From assembly GCA_016292045.1 (NCBI GenBank), contig JAEEZX010000013.1, positions 1 to 64,000 on the forward strand: a stretch of 64,000 bases of DNA. The letters run 5' to 3'. A program made the translations under genes and the position numbers. The notes under the pieces were generated by a model. That model did not search any database. It saw only the letters and a program-made list of their open reading frames with translations, and had not been told where the DNA came from. Below, one piece after another: positions 8,930-18,200 of the stretch. Source of the DNA: Bacteroidaceae bacterium (GTDB taxonomy: Bacteria; Bacteroidota; Bacteroidia; Bacteroidales; Bacteroidaceae). Position 1 is the stretch's first letter. Each line of letters opens with the position of its first letter.

Positions 8930-9633
8930 AATTCAAGAGAATTTTGCTGAAACTCTCTGGTGAGAGTCTTGCAGGTGAGAAGAAGCAGGGTATCGATGTG
9001 GAACGTCTCAACGACTACGCCTTGCAGATTAAGGAAATCGCCCAGATGGGTGTACAGATTGGCATTGTCATTGGCGGTGGCAACATCTTCCGCGGCCTCA
9101 CGGGTGCGGGCAAGGGTTTCGACCGGGTGAAGGGGGACCAGATGGGAATGTGTGCCACGGTGATAAATTCTCTGGCATTGTCTTCTGCTCTGGGTGCTGT
9201 GGGTCAGAAGAACAGGGTTCTCACGGCAATACGTATGGAGCCCATAGGTGAGTTCTACACGAAATGGAAGGCCATCGAGGCAATGGAGAACGGTGAAGTG
9301 GTCATTATGAGTGGCGGTACGGGTTCTCCGTATTTCACGACAGATACGGGTTCTTCATTGCGCGGTATAGAGATAGAGGCCGACGTGATGCTGAAAGGTA
9401 CGCGCGTGGACGGAATCTACACGGCAGATCCTGAGAAAGACCCGACGGCGACGAAGTTCCATGATATCACTTATGAGGAGGTGATAGCTCGCGGTTTGAA
9501 AGTGATGGACATCACGGCAACGGCGATGTGCATGCAGAATGACTTGCCCATATACGTATTCAATATGGACGAAAAAGGAAATCTGAAACGTGTGATGGAA
9601 GGTGCGGAAATAGGCACCTTGGTCCACAACTAA
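8926..9633 (+). CDS. pyrH: UMP kinase
   Basis: PyrH phosphorylates UMP to UDP and is usually hexameric. The 235-residue protein has RILLKLSGESLAG, IVIGGGNIFRG, the GTGSPYFTTDTGSSLRG nucleotide-binding segment and VDGIYTADPEKDP, all hallmarks of bacterial PyrH. It is the last gene of the plus-strand run and meets the convergent mini-protein gene tail to tail, with their stop codons overlapping by two or three bases and no room for a separate terminator. Confidence 0.97.
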   Translation: MKFKRILLKLSGESLAGEKKQGIDVERLNDYALQIKEIAQMGVQIGIVIGGGNIFRGLTGAGKGFDRVKGDQMGMCATVINSLALSSALGAVGQKNRVLTAIRMEPIGEFYTKWKAIEAMENGEVVIMSGGTGSPYFTTDTGSSLRGIEIEADVMLKGTRVDGIYTADPEKDPTATKFHDITYEEVIARGLKVMDITATAMCMQNDLPIYVFNMDEKGNLKRVMEGAEIGTLVHN

Positions 9634-10076
9634 CGTATCACTTTGATACTCTCGTCGCCAAAGGCGATGATATATGTTCCTTTAGAAAGGCTCTCCAGTG
9701 AAACATTGGTAGAGCCTTTTATTTGTGCCACCTGCAGGAGGGTACCGGAGCTGGAATAGACGCGCAGGAGTCCTGTGCCGTTTACTTCAAGTGTTCCATT
9801 TACGCTCTTAAGGGACTTGCTCTCACTCTTGAGCGACTTTACATCCGTAGGTTCGGAAGCGAAGTAGATTTTTTTCATGTCCGTCAGAGTATAAGTCAGG
9901 ATGTCCGATGTGGTGTAAATCTTAACCTCTGTTGCGGAGAATGTGATCTTCTTCACTTCGGTCAGTTCTACACTGTTTTCCGTGTTGTCTTGCAACTGGG
10001 TGGTGAGATAACTGTAGTCGTCAGCATGTGCTGAAAATGTCGCAAAGGTGAATAATGTTAAAAACAGATGTTTCAT
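9630..10076 (-). CDS. Secreted mini-protein with T9SS-like C-terminal domain
   Basis: This 148-residue protein has a signal peptide (about residues 1-18, ending SAHA). Then comes a short segment with two echoing strands, VELTEVKKITFSATEVKIY and YTLTDMKKIYFAS, a form often found just before the sorting domain of Prevotella secreted proteins. The last 50 residues (LRVYSSSGTLL..., LSKGTYIIAFGDESIKVIR) look like a type A T9SS C-terminal sorting domain. There is no room for a catalytic module, so the protein is little more than linker plus CTD. It ends the VTC operon, 3 bp after the beta-helix lipoprotein gene. Function is unknown. Confidence 0.75.
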   Translation of the reverse strand: MKHLFLTLFTFATFSAHADDYSYLTTQLQDNTENSVELTEVKKITFSATEVKIYTTSDILTYTLTDMKKIYFASEPTDVKSLKSESKSLKSVNGTLEVNGTGLLRVYSSSGTLLQVAQIKGSTNVSLESLSKGTYIIAFGDESIKVIR

Positions 10077-10079
10077 AGT

Positions 10080-11090
10080 TTATTCTCCTTCATTGATTTC
10101 TGCATTACATGTGCCTCCGGTGACTTCCGCAGTGAGACAACGTATGCCGCGCGCGTTATTCAGCAGTTTTGTTACTGTCACGTTGCCGGCACTCATCTTG
10201 AAAGCAAGGTCTGTCTTCATACCCATGCAACGGTGTCTGTCCGTTTCGCTGCATCTGCCGCCGTTAGCCGCGATGTTTATCACGGTGGGACCGCTGTTTT
10301 CGTTGATGGTGATGTCGTAGTTGGCTTGAATGCCGCGCGAACCGTCGCCGCTGGCCAGAATATCAATGGTGCCGCCCGAGATGGTCACAGTGCTGTCGCA
10401 GTCGATAGCTCTTGAGTCCATGTTTGTTACAGCAAGATCCAATGTGCCGCCTTCCATCTCAAATTCCTCACCGACGTTAAAGGCATACCCTACGACTTCC
10501 TTGATGGTAATCTTTCCCAAAGAAGTGCCGAGTTTGAGATATTCCTTCACGTGAATTCCGTTCTTGGTGTTGCCCTTTACGGTCAAGTTGCCGTTTCCCG
10601 TAATTTTCATATGTCCTCTGCAGTAGAGACATCCCTTGTGGGTGCCTCCCACAGCATCTTCCAGACTGTTCTCAGAGCCTTCCGTCATCTTGAGGTTGAC
10701 ACGCTTGCCGCATTGGATATCCAGGGCAGGTCCCACATTGGACACCAGTGAGAGATTGTCAAGTACGAAAGTGCACTTGTATATGCCGTTGTACACGAGA
10801 CCGCCGTTTGTGCTGCTGCCCTTGAGGACAAACACCAATTCTGCAGTGTCGCATGCATTGGTGATAGTGGCATATCCGTTGTTGACAGTATAGGTGACAT
10901 CTGTGCGTCCAAGTGGAAGTTCTACAGAGGCACTTCCTTCTCCGAAATACACTCGTACAGTGTCTTTTACAATGAATGATTCAGGGGGTACGTCTATGCT
11001 GACGGGATCCTCAAACTCTTCGTTAGCGCATGCAGACACCATCAATGCCAATGCCCACGCGAATAGGTATATATGTGTTTTCTGCTTCAT
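10080..11090 (-). CDS. Lipoprotein with Cthe_2159-like carbohydrate-binding beta-helix
   Basis: This is a 336-residue predicted lipoprotein: the signal peptide ends ALMVSACANE, giving Cys21 as the lipid-bearing residue. The body resembles the Cthe_2159 (DUF4353) family, a right-handed beta-helix described as binding cellulose and polygalacturonate. Repeated turns can be seen: GKRVNLKMTEGSENSLED, CRGHMKITGNGNLTVKGN, GIHVKEYLKLG, FNVGEEFEMEGGTLDLAV and AIDCDSTVTISGGTIDI. These proteins are commonly encoded near CotH, VTC and DUF4956 genes, which is the case here (7 bp after the DUF2490 gene). It probably faces the periplasm or cell surface. Confidence 0.8.
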   Translation of the reverse strand: MKQKTHIYLFAWALALMVSACANEEFEDPVSIDVPPESFIVKDTVRVYFGEGSASVELPLGRTDVTYTVNNGYATITNACDTAELVFVLKGSSTNGGLVYNGIYKCTFVLDNLSLVSNVGPALDIQCGKRVNLKMTEGSENSLEDAVGGTHKGCLYCRGHMKITGNGNLTVKGNTKNGIHVKEYLKLGTSLGKITIKEVVGYAFNVGEEFEMEGGTLDLAVTNMDSRAIDCDSTVTISGGTIDILASGDGSRGIQANYDITINENSGPTVINIAANGGRCSETDRHRCMGMKTDLAFKMSAGNVTVTKLLNNARGIRCLTAEVTGGTCNAEINEGE

Positions 11091-11097
11091 TCCAATG

Positions 11098-11973
11098 TCA
11101 GAATTTTATATCGTATGAAATAGAAGTGGCATGCAGTCTTTCACCATAGTCATTCTCGATTTCTCTGTGATAGAAAGTGATGATGTAGGCAAATGAGAGA
11201 CTGTGATGCTTGTTGAAGTCGTAGCCACACCCTGCGGATGCACGTATCTTGTAGATATCCATGCCGTCTGACATGTTGTTGAACATTTCTCCGGAGACAA
11301 ACGGATGCCACGGATTTCTCTTCTTGTCCATTTCCACTTTAAGACGACTGCGCAGTTGGTGATTACTGTATGCGTCCTCCACCTTCGGGTCTGTCATCTC
11401 TGATGTCCATTCTCCGGCATCGCTCAGCGCCCATTGCCAGTTGTTGATGTCTGTAGCTGTGTAAACATCTGTCTTACGATGTTTCGTGCGCATGACATTC
11501 ACGGAACCCACTCTTGCGTAGCGATATCTTTCACGCAGGGAGATTCGTAGCCATTGTCCTATCTTCATGCCGGCAAGGATGTCGAATTTGAAGCGGAATT
11601 TTGGCGTGAAATACGAGTTTGTCTTTCTATAGCCTGTTTGGCGTATAGCGATTCCTTCGTCAGTGTCGATGTCCCATCCGGCGTTGCTCCAGTTCTTTAT
11701 CTTTGAGCGGGTGTAGTCGTTAAGTAATTCGATGCCGACTCCGAATTTGAGATACTTGTTCACCTTGTATTTTGCATTCAGCCCCACCCCCCAGCGGTCG
11801 AGACAACTACTGTTCTTTTCTGTGCGGAAGTGGCTTTCTATTCCTGCGCTCCAGTTGTAGTTGAACTCCTTCTCCATGGTGAATTCTCCCCATACGCCGA
11901 AATCGTCCTCTCCAGCCCCAAGCGTCGTAAGTGCTGCTGTCAGGGCGAATAATGATAGAAATAATCGCTTCAT
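11098..11973 (-). CDS. DUF2490 outer-membrane beta-barrel protein
   Basis: This 291-residue protein has a signal peptide (about residues 1-20) and then alternating amphipathic strands to a final aromatic residue (ISYDIKF), the typical end of an outer-membrane barrel. The opening FGVWGEFTMEKEFNYNWSAGIESHFR and the RYRYARV strand fit DUF2490, a family of unknown function in Bacteroidetes. A barrel of 12 or so strands is expected. It lies between the beta-helix lipoprotein and DUF4956 genes with gaps of 7 and 3 bp, so it is part of one operon with the VTC protein. Confidence 0.8.
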   Translation of the reverse strand: MKRLFLSLFALTAALTTLGAGEDDFGVWGEFTMEKEFNYNWSAGIESHFRTEKNSSCLDRWGVGLNAKYKVNKYLKFGVGIELLNDYTRSKIKNWSNAGWDIDTDEGIAIRQTGYRKTNSYFTPKFRFKFDILAGMKIGQWLRISLRERYRYARVGSVNVMRTKHRKTDVYTATDINNWQWALSDAGEWTSEMTDPKVEDAYSNHQLRSRLKVEMDKKRNPWHPFVSGEMFNNMSDGMDIYKIRASAGCGYDFNKHHSLSFAYIITFYHREIENDYGERLHATSISYDIKF

Positions 11974-11976
11974 GAG

Positions 11977-12708
11977 TTACTGGCCCAATTTATTGAATCT
12001 GACGGTGTTTGCAATGCTGCAGCCTTTGTCCATATCCTCATCATAATAGATACGGATGAGTACGCTGTCTTTCAAGAAGTCGATAGTGCCCACTTCGATG
12101 GATATAATCTTCAAACCTGTGCGTGCCTCAAGGTCGGCTTTCAACTCTTCGCGTTTCTCTGGTGCCACGAGGTTCACGTTGTCGTATCTAATGTACTTGG
12201 AGCAGTGTTCGTTGAGGAGTTTGCTCTTCTCAAAAATCCATGCAAGCATCAGGAACACGAGGTTCGCGAATATTAGTGTCACGATGCCTACGCCATCCCA
12301 GTAGTCGGCTTTTGCGTGGTATGTGGCAGAAGAAAGGGCGTTCACCACGCTTACACTCACCAGCATGAACAGATATGTCATCTCACGAATGGGAATGGCC
12401 TCGGTGCGGTAGCGTATAATTCCGAATATGGCGAACAGACCAAGTGCAGCGCCGGTCTTTAAAGAATCTCCGCCCATGAAACTTACCAGCATGAATATGC
12501 TCATCGACATGATGATGAAGACGAACATATAGTCACGACGTTTGCTACGGGGGAAATAGAAGAAACGTGCGATAACGCTAACAACGAAGATGTTCATGCA
12601 GAAGCGCAGTGCCATGCCTATTGACTGCTCCACATCCAGAAGTGTAAGTCCGATGGCTTCTGCAAACTCGTAGTTGAGTTTATCAATCAAATCGATAAGT
12701 CCAATCAT
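11977..12708 (-). CDS. DUF4956 inner-membrane protein
   Basis: This 243-residue protein has four or five hydrophobic segments between about residues 30 and 165. The family core GLFAIFGIIRYRTEAIPIREMTYLF is visible, written here in two parts: GLFAIFGIIRYRT, then EAIPIREMTYLF. A soluble C-terminal region of about 75 residues follows. DUF4956 proteins have no proven function but repeatedly accompany VTC-domain and CotH proteins. The ATG overlaps the upstream VTC gene by 4 nt, so the two are made together. A role as membrane anchor or channel for the polymerase product is inference. Confidence 0.88.
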   Translation of the reverse strand: MIGLIDLIDKLNYEFAEAIGLTLLDVEQSIGMALRFCMNIFVVSVIARFFYFPRSKRRDYMFVFIIMSMSIFMLVSFMGGDSLKTGAALGLFAIFGIIRYRTEAIPIREMTYLFMLVSVSVVNALSSATYHAKADYWDGVGIVTLIFANLVFLMLAWIFEKSKLLNEHCSKYIRYDNVNLVAPEKREELKADLEARTGLKIISIEVGTIDFLKDSVLIRIYYDEDMDKGCSIANTVRFNKLGQ

Positions 12709-13472
12709 TTTTTCTGTGATATTTTATGGTATGTAATTAGTTTCTCCTTGAAGTTGTTCTTCTTTATCCTGTCATTTGTCATCACCGTGCCGATGCAGTA
12801 TTTGGAAAAGCCGCTCGGTTTGATGCGCAATTTCCGCAGGAGTGCCAGCACGGGTGAATACACGTTGCCGTCCCTCTTCAGCTCCACCACCACAAGATTT
12901 CCAACATTATTGTCCTCTCCGGTCTCATAGTTGTGGAATGCTACGTCAAAATCTATCGTCAGACGCTCGGTTTTTCCTTGATTCACCAGAGTGATGCGGT
13001 GGAACTGGTTTTGCACTGTCGGATGTATGTCGCTCACGGGTCTGTGTACAAGCTTCATCAGGAAGTCGTTAGCCTCTCCCTCCATAGCTGTCTCCTGAGA
13101 GGCCACTTCGATACGTTTCTTCTTTGTGCGTCCGTGGTTGTTCTTTGTCTTAACCTCCAGGAATGTCGCAGTGGAATCCATATATGTCCTGACTCTTACT
13201 TTCTGCCTTGGAGCCCGTCCGTTGTGATGTTCCATGAAGAAGTGGTGGTCTTCGGTGTCCCAGTAAGTAGTCTTGTAGGAGGCGATTTTGCTGCCGGCAT
13301 TGTATTGGGCGTAGTATTTCCCCTTGCATAGCTCCAAAAGCCGCACCAAATGCTCCTTGTTCGTCACGAACTTGGTGTCCGTGCGATTCATCAAACGGAT
13401 TTCCTTCATCTCTGCCAGCGTAATCGGCTCGAGCTGCTCCAAATGGTGTTGTATGAGTGCGTCTGTATTCAC
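12705..13472 (-). CDS. VTC-domain (polyphosphate polymerase-like) protein
   Basis: This 255-residue protein consists of a single VTC domain, the tunnel-barrel fold that in yeast Vtc4 makes polyphosphate from ATP. The basic and acidic strands lining the tunnel are visible: NRTDTKFV with R30 and K34, RQKVRVRTY with K91, R93 and R95, LEVKTK with E106, K108 and K110, TKKKRIEV, and VVVELKRDG. No membrane segment or SPX domain is present, so membrane association would depend on the coupled DUF4956 protein. It is the first gene of the five-gene operon. Whether it polymerises phosphate or uses another nucleotide cannot be told from sequence. Confidence 0.88.
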   Translation of the reverse strand: MNTDALIQHHLEQLEPITLAEMKEIRLMNRTDTKFVTNKEHLVRLLELCKGKYYAQYNAGSKIASYKTTYWDTEDHHFFMEHHNGRAPRQKVRVRTYMDSTATFLEVKTKNNHGRTKKKRIEVASQETAMEGEANDFLMKLVHRPVSDIHPTVQNQFHRITLVNQGKTERLTIDFDVAFHNYETGEDNNVGNLVVVELKRDGNVYSPVLALLRKLRIKPSGFSKYCIGTVMTNDRIKKNNFKEKLITYHKISQKK

Positions 13473-13492
13473 TTATGGACACATTTCCGGTA

Positions 13493-13500
13493 CAAAGATA
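13493..13500 (-). promoter_or_regulatory. -7 box TATCTTTG for the VTC operon
   Basis: The minus-strand TATCTTTG lies 20 bp upstream of the VTC start and matches TAnnTTTG exactly. No other box is seen within the five-gene minus-strand unit, so this probably drives all of 13472-9630. Confidence 0.7.
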
Positions 13501-13552
13501 GATTTTTTGTTAGAAAGTTTAATCTTTGTAATTAAAAGTTTTTCAAAAAGTC

Positions 13553-13582
13553 TTGGTTTTTGCTAAAAATCTTATATCTTTG
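13553..13582 (+). promoter_or_regulatory. Promoter of frr-rsgA
   Basis: A TTG at 13553-13555 and TATCTTTG at 13575-13582 are spaced by 19 bp, as in Bacteroidetes -33/-7 promoters. The predicted leader before the frr ATG is about 25 nt. Confidence 0.75.
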
Positions 13583-13612
13583 TCGCAAATGTTGTAAAAA
13601 AAGACCTATCAA

Positions 13613-14173
13613 ATGATTGATGTAAAAGCAACTTTGGCGGAAGCCGAAGAGAGAATGGAAGAGGCCGTAATGTTCTTGGAGGAGTCTCTTGCACATATTC
13701 GTGCAGGAAAGGCCAATGTGAAGATTTTGGATGGTATTCGTGTTGATTCTTACGGCAGCATGGTGCCCCTAAACGGTGTTGCCAGTGTTACCACTCCCGA
13801 CGCCCGTACTATTGCTATCAAACCTTGGGACAAGACGATGTTCAAGGCCATCGAAAAGGCGATTATTGATTCTGAAGTGGGTATCACGCCTGACAATAAC
13901 GGTGAGATAATCCGTCTCAACATCCCGCCTTTGACGGAGGAGCGTCGTAAGCAACTTGCAAAGCAGTGTAATGGCGAAGTGGAGAAGGCTAAGGTGTCTG
14001 TTCGCAATGCACGTCGCGATACCAACGACCGTCTCAAGAAAGGAATAAAGGATGGCCTCTCTGAGGATCTGGAAAAGGATGCAGAGAACGATCTCCAGAA
14101 GATGCACGACCGCTACATCAAGAAGCTTGACGAGCTGATGGCGGCGAAGGAGAAAGAGATAATGACCGTGTGA
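13613..14173 (+). CDS. frr: Ribosome recycling factor
   Basis: RRF splits post-termination ribosomes together with EF-G. The 186-residue length is standard. The three-helix bundle halves flank the hinge. Recognisable blocks are [48 protein letters not shown]-like [16 protein letters not shown], and [16 protein letters not shown]. It is followed by rsgA with a 4-nt overlap, which pairs two ribosome-maturation and recycling functions in one transcript. Confidence 0.97.
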   Translation: MIDVKATLAEAEERMEEAVMFLEESLAHIRAGKANVKILDGIRVDSYGSMVPLNGVASVTTPDARTIAIKPWDKTMFKAIEKAIIDSEVGITPDNNGEIIRLNIPPLTEERRKQLAKQCNGEVEKAKVSVRNARRDTNDRLKKGIKDGLSEDLEKDAENDLQKMHDRYIKKLDELMAAKEKEIMTV

Positions 14174-15126
14174 GCGGCGTTGTTACTAAAATTTCAGGAA
14201 GCTGGACCACCGTCCTTCGGGACGATGGACAGTTTTTTTTGTGCAAAGTGAAGGGCTCCTTCCGTATCAAGGGGCTTCGCACCACCAATCCTGTTGCCGT
14301 TGGAGACAATGTTGATATTACTGTCTCGCCCGACGGCGAAACGGCCCTTATTACGAATGTCCACCCGCGTCGCAACTATATCATCCGCAAAGCTTCCAAC
14401 CTCTCGAAGCAGAGCCATATTCTGGCGACGAACATCGACCGCGTGCTCCTTCTCGTAACATTGCGGAATCCCGAGACATCCACCACCTTCATAGACCGTT
14501 TTATTGCCACTGCGGAGGCGTATCGCATTCCGGTTGTCATCTGTTTCAATAAGACAGATATCCTTTCTCCCGATGAGATGGAGGAACTGCAGCATCTGCG
14601 TTCCCTCTACGAGTCGCTCGGCTATGAGACGCGTGCCGTTTCCGCGTTGAATCCCTCTTCGCTCTCGCTCGGACCGCTTGACGGACTCACTCTTCTGAGC
14701 GGCAACAGTGGAGTGGGGAAGACGACTCTCCTGAATGCCCTCATTCCCGGGCTTGGGCAGAAGACGGCGGAAATCTCGGAGGCGCACCTCACAGGTATGC
14801 ACACCACCACATTCTCGGAGATGTTCTTCCTTCCTGCTGGAGAAAACGTCGCAGACGGTGCCGCACACCGGATGAATGCTCTTATAGACACTCCGGGCAT
14901 CAAAGGTTTCGGCACTTTCGATATGGAGCCCGAGGAGGTGGGGCACTATTTCCGCGAGATATTCTCCGTTGGTCGCGAGTGCCGTTTCAGTAACTGTCTT
15001 CATGTTCACGAACCCAATTGCCAAGTGTGCAAGGCAGTGAAGGAGGGTCGTATCGCTCTTTCCCGCTACGAGAGTTATCTTTCTATGCTGGGAGACAAGG
15101 ACGAAGGTAAATACCGAGGAACTTGA
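14170..15126 (+). CDS. rsgA: Small ribosomal subunit biogenesis GTPase RsgA
   Basis: This circularly permuted GTPase matures the 30S subunit. An N-terminal OB fold is followed by G4 NKTD at residues 127-130 ahead of G1 [12 protein letters not shown] at 178-189 and G3 DTPG, which is the permuted order typical of RsgA. The C-terminal zinc site is present as [17 protein letters not shown]. The start is GTG at 14170, overlapping the frr stop by 4 nt; it begins the natural [10 protein letters not shown] sequence, and no in-frame ATG is better placed. Confidence 0.95.
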   Translation: MSGVVTKISGSWTTVLRDDGQFFLCKVKGSFRIKGLRTTNPVAVGDNVDITVSPDGETALITNVHPRRNYIIRKASNLSKQSHILATNIDRVLLLVTLRNPETSTTFIDRFIATAEAYRIPVVICFNKTDILSPDEMEELQHLRSLYESLGYETRAVSALNPSSLSLGPLDGLTLLSGNSGVGKTTLLNALIPGLGQKTAEISEAHLTGMHTTTFSEMFFLPAGENVADGAAHRMNALIDTPGIKGFGTFDMEPEEVGHYFREIFSVGRECRFSNCLHVHEPNCQVCKAVKEGRIALSRYESYLSMLGDKDEGKYRGT

Positions 15127-15163
15127 CCTAGATGTTAAACATCAACTGTATAATGTAAAATGT

Positions 15164-15190
15164 GAGCCCCGGCCAGTGAGGTCGGGGCTC
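15164..15190. terminator. Hairpin between convergent rsgA and giant paralog 1
   Basis: Arms GAGCCCCGGCC (15164-15174) and GGTCGGGGCTC (15180-15190) form an 11-bp stem with one G-U pair and a 5-nt loop. On the plus strand TTGTTTTG follows, a fair U-tract for rsgA. On the minus strand the tail is weaker (ACATTTTAC). The arms are identical to those at 21053-21081 behind paralog 2, so the hairpin was probably duplicated along with the gene. Confidence 0.7.
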
Positions 15191-15218
15191 TTGTTTTGCA
15201 AATAATGTGCTTGGTTAC

Positions 15219-18200
15219 TTACTTGACAATCTGGCCAGCAGTGTTGAACTTCTTGCCGTTGCTGTAGATAACGAGCCTGTTGTTCTCCAAATACTTGCCG
15301 TCGGCCTTACCAAACTTCTCGGTAGAAGTGCTGAGCGTGCTCACACCTGTTGGCTCTGGCAATCCGTCAGTAGCGTAGAAGAGCTGGATGCCATCGCAGA
15401 TGAACCAGCTGGTGCCAGCATTCTGGCGGCGGAAGAAACCTATAGAGGTGTATGCACCGCCTTCAGGAACCTGGAACTGAATATATTTTCCGCCCAGGCC
15501 GTCATAACCGAATCCTGTCTTTGCGGCCATCCAGTCGGCGAATGTGTCCATATTCTGCGGCATGTACCATGTCACGCCATTGATATTCTCAATGAAGATG
15601 TCGTGCCTGTATGTGCCTTGGAGCAAATCCGTGGTGAGTGCAACATACTTGGAGTTGCAGGTGACACCGGCAATTGTGTCGACACTCTCTGTGCCGCGAC
15701 CGATGTTGGCATACATATAGGTAGCGTAATCGATAGCATAGCTGTCGTCACCGGTGATAGCATCCTTCGTGTTGTCGCGTCGATCCATGCCCCAGCTTAC
15801 GAATGTGTAGTAGCCGGCGGGCAACCACAGAGGCTGATAAGTGTCGAAGGTGTTTCCGTACTGCTCAGCATCGCTGTCCTCTGTGCGGATACCCACGTTG
15901 CCCCAGTTGTACCATGAAGAACCGGCCCACTGCTCATCGGTATCGAAGTTCGGGTTGCGGAGCTGTGAAGTAACGTCTTCTGGAGTATCAACTCTGCCTG
16001 TGCCGGCAACCTGAATGTAAATACTGCCGAGCTCCATACGAATAGTCTTCATAAATTCGTAGTATGCATCGTATGTGCTGGTGTAAGCACCGTCGGCAGC
16101 CAAAGAGGGATTGAATTCAGGATTCTCAAGCAATATCCTGTTGAGGATAGTAGGAGCTGCGCCATAAGTTGCTTCATCGTAAATCAGCAGGTTCTCCATA
16201 TCCTCGTCGGTGAGGCTTATCATAGAACCGGTCTCAAGGCCGCTCATGAGGCCGAATACATCGTAAACGTTCTGTGCGAACCTCTTGTACTTCTCGTCGC
16301 CGTCAAAGGCAGTAATCAGTTCCTGGAGTTCTCCTTGGGCGGTGGTGAAATTGTCTATAGCCTCTTTGTAAACGTCCAGCTTGCTAATCAAGTAGGATAC
16401 GTCGTCGTAAGCATCCTTGTAGTCCTGGTAGGTGGCCAGATCGTTGTTGATAAGAGCTTGATACTCAGGGATTCTCTTAGCGATGGTATCGTTCAGGAAG
16501 ACTTCCTGCAGGCCGCTGCCCTCGATAAGTAGCGGGTTGTCCTGAAGGGCAGAGAGCTTCTCTATCAACTGCAGTCTCATGGCGTTGCGGTCTTCGCCGA
16601 GGAGTTCCAGTTTGAATGCACCCCACAGACACCAGCTGCCGTAGGGCATAGCCTGAGTGCTGCGCAGGCCGATAGTCAGCGTACCGGTGCCGTCGCCGTC
16701 GTCTGTTACCTCGCCATAGACCTTCATCGGGTAGCGACCGGCGGAGAAAGCGATGGAAGCACCTTCCATACTGTTCGGAATCAGATATTCGTTCTCGTAG
16801 ATGGCATCAGCACCGTACTTGCCGTTGACGGTCAGGTCGGTGGAGTTCTGGATGCGGGTGCGGATGTCTTCGTCCTCGTTTTCGTTGTAGGTCCAGATTT
16901 TCTCCCTGTCGGCATCTGTCATACCTGCGAAGTCTCCGTTCCAGAAGTAGCAGTTCGTGCCGTTCTTGGCGATGGTGCCAAGCCATTTCTTCTCATCCTC
17001 ATTCCATTCTAGGTCGTATGTGATGGGATCTGCTGCGAGGTTCTGAATCTTGTTGCTTATGCTACCCATATAGAGTTCCACGAGTACGGGAGTCTCAGCA
17101 TTCCACGTGCCTGCGGGACGGAAGAATGCATTGATGGAGATTGAGTAAAGACCGGCAGGAGCCTTCTCCACAGTTTGCCAGAGGTTGAATGTGTCTCCGT
17201 CCTTGTTTGCGAATGCCTCAGCTACAGGCCAGCCGCTCAGACCTCCGTAGAGAGTCCAGTTGCCCATCGTATGGGTGTTTTTCCAACCGCCTCCGTTGGG
17301 ATCGGTGAAGTCGTAGTTGTTGAGCAGGAAGCTGACATCCATACCGGGCTTCACGACAGTCTTCTTCACATCGCCCATCAGACCGTCGAGGAAGATGCTT
17401 TCCTCTACAATCGCAACGTCGTTCATAGAGAGTGTCTGCATGATGTAGTTGTAGCAGCCGTTCTGGAAGGTGTATGTGCCGGAAGTGGAGCCGGGACCGT
17501 ATGCAGAAGCAGCACCGTTAATGTAGGCGTTGAGGGCATTCATTGCCACGCTGGGATTGTACTTGCCTTCCTGGCTTGCAATCTGGGTGTAGAGTTTCTT
17601 AGCCTTTTCTGCAGCCACGGTATATGTCTTCCATGTCTCGATGCTGGCCTTCCATGCGTTCTCTGCTTCAGTGAAAACCGCGTACTTGGTGTCGACATCG
17701 TCGAAGCTGGCATCGCCCGGCTGGAGGGCTTCAACCCAGTTCTTGAATGTGCTGTAAGCGTTGTCGTAAGCATCCTTTGTGTCAGCAGAACCAACACCCT
17801 CGATGGGGTATTTGATCTCGGCAAGAAGTTCCTGAGCGTACTCGGGCACATTGCTGTAAGACATCAGCTGGATGTTGTCGAAGATTACCCAATAGTTGCC
17901 GTTTGCAGCATAGAAACCCACTTCGAGGTCAGTCTCCTCTTTCAGTTCGAAGCGCACGTTGTCGGCCTTATATTTGCCGTTGGCGAAACTCTCGCCGGAT
18001 GTGTACATGCTGTTCTCGCTGCCGTCATGCTTGGGCAGGATGGACTTTGCGATGGGATTTGCGCTCGGACCCACGTACACGTAAGGATAATCAGTGTCGC
18101 TACCTGCATCGTGACGATAGAAGCCCTGTGCAGACAGCTGGTAGCGGCCTGCTGGCAGATTCTTCACCACCTGATAGATGGCGAAGGGAGAGCGGTAGGA

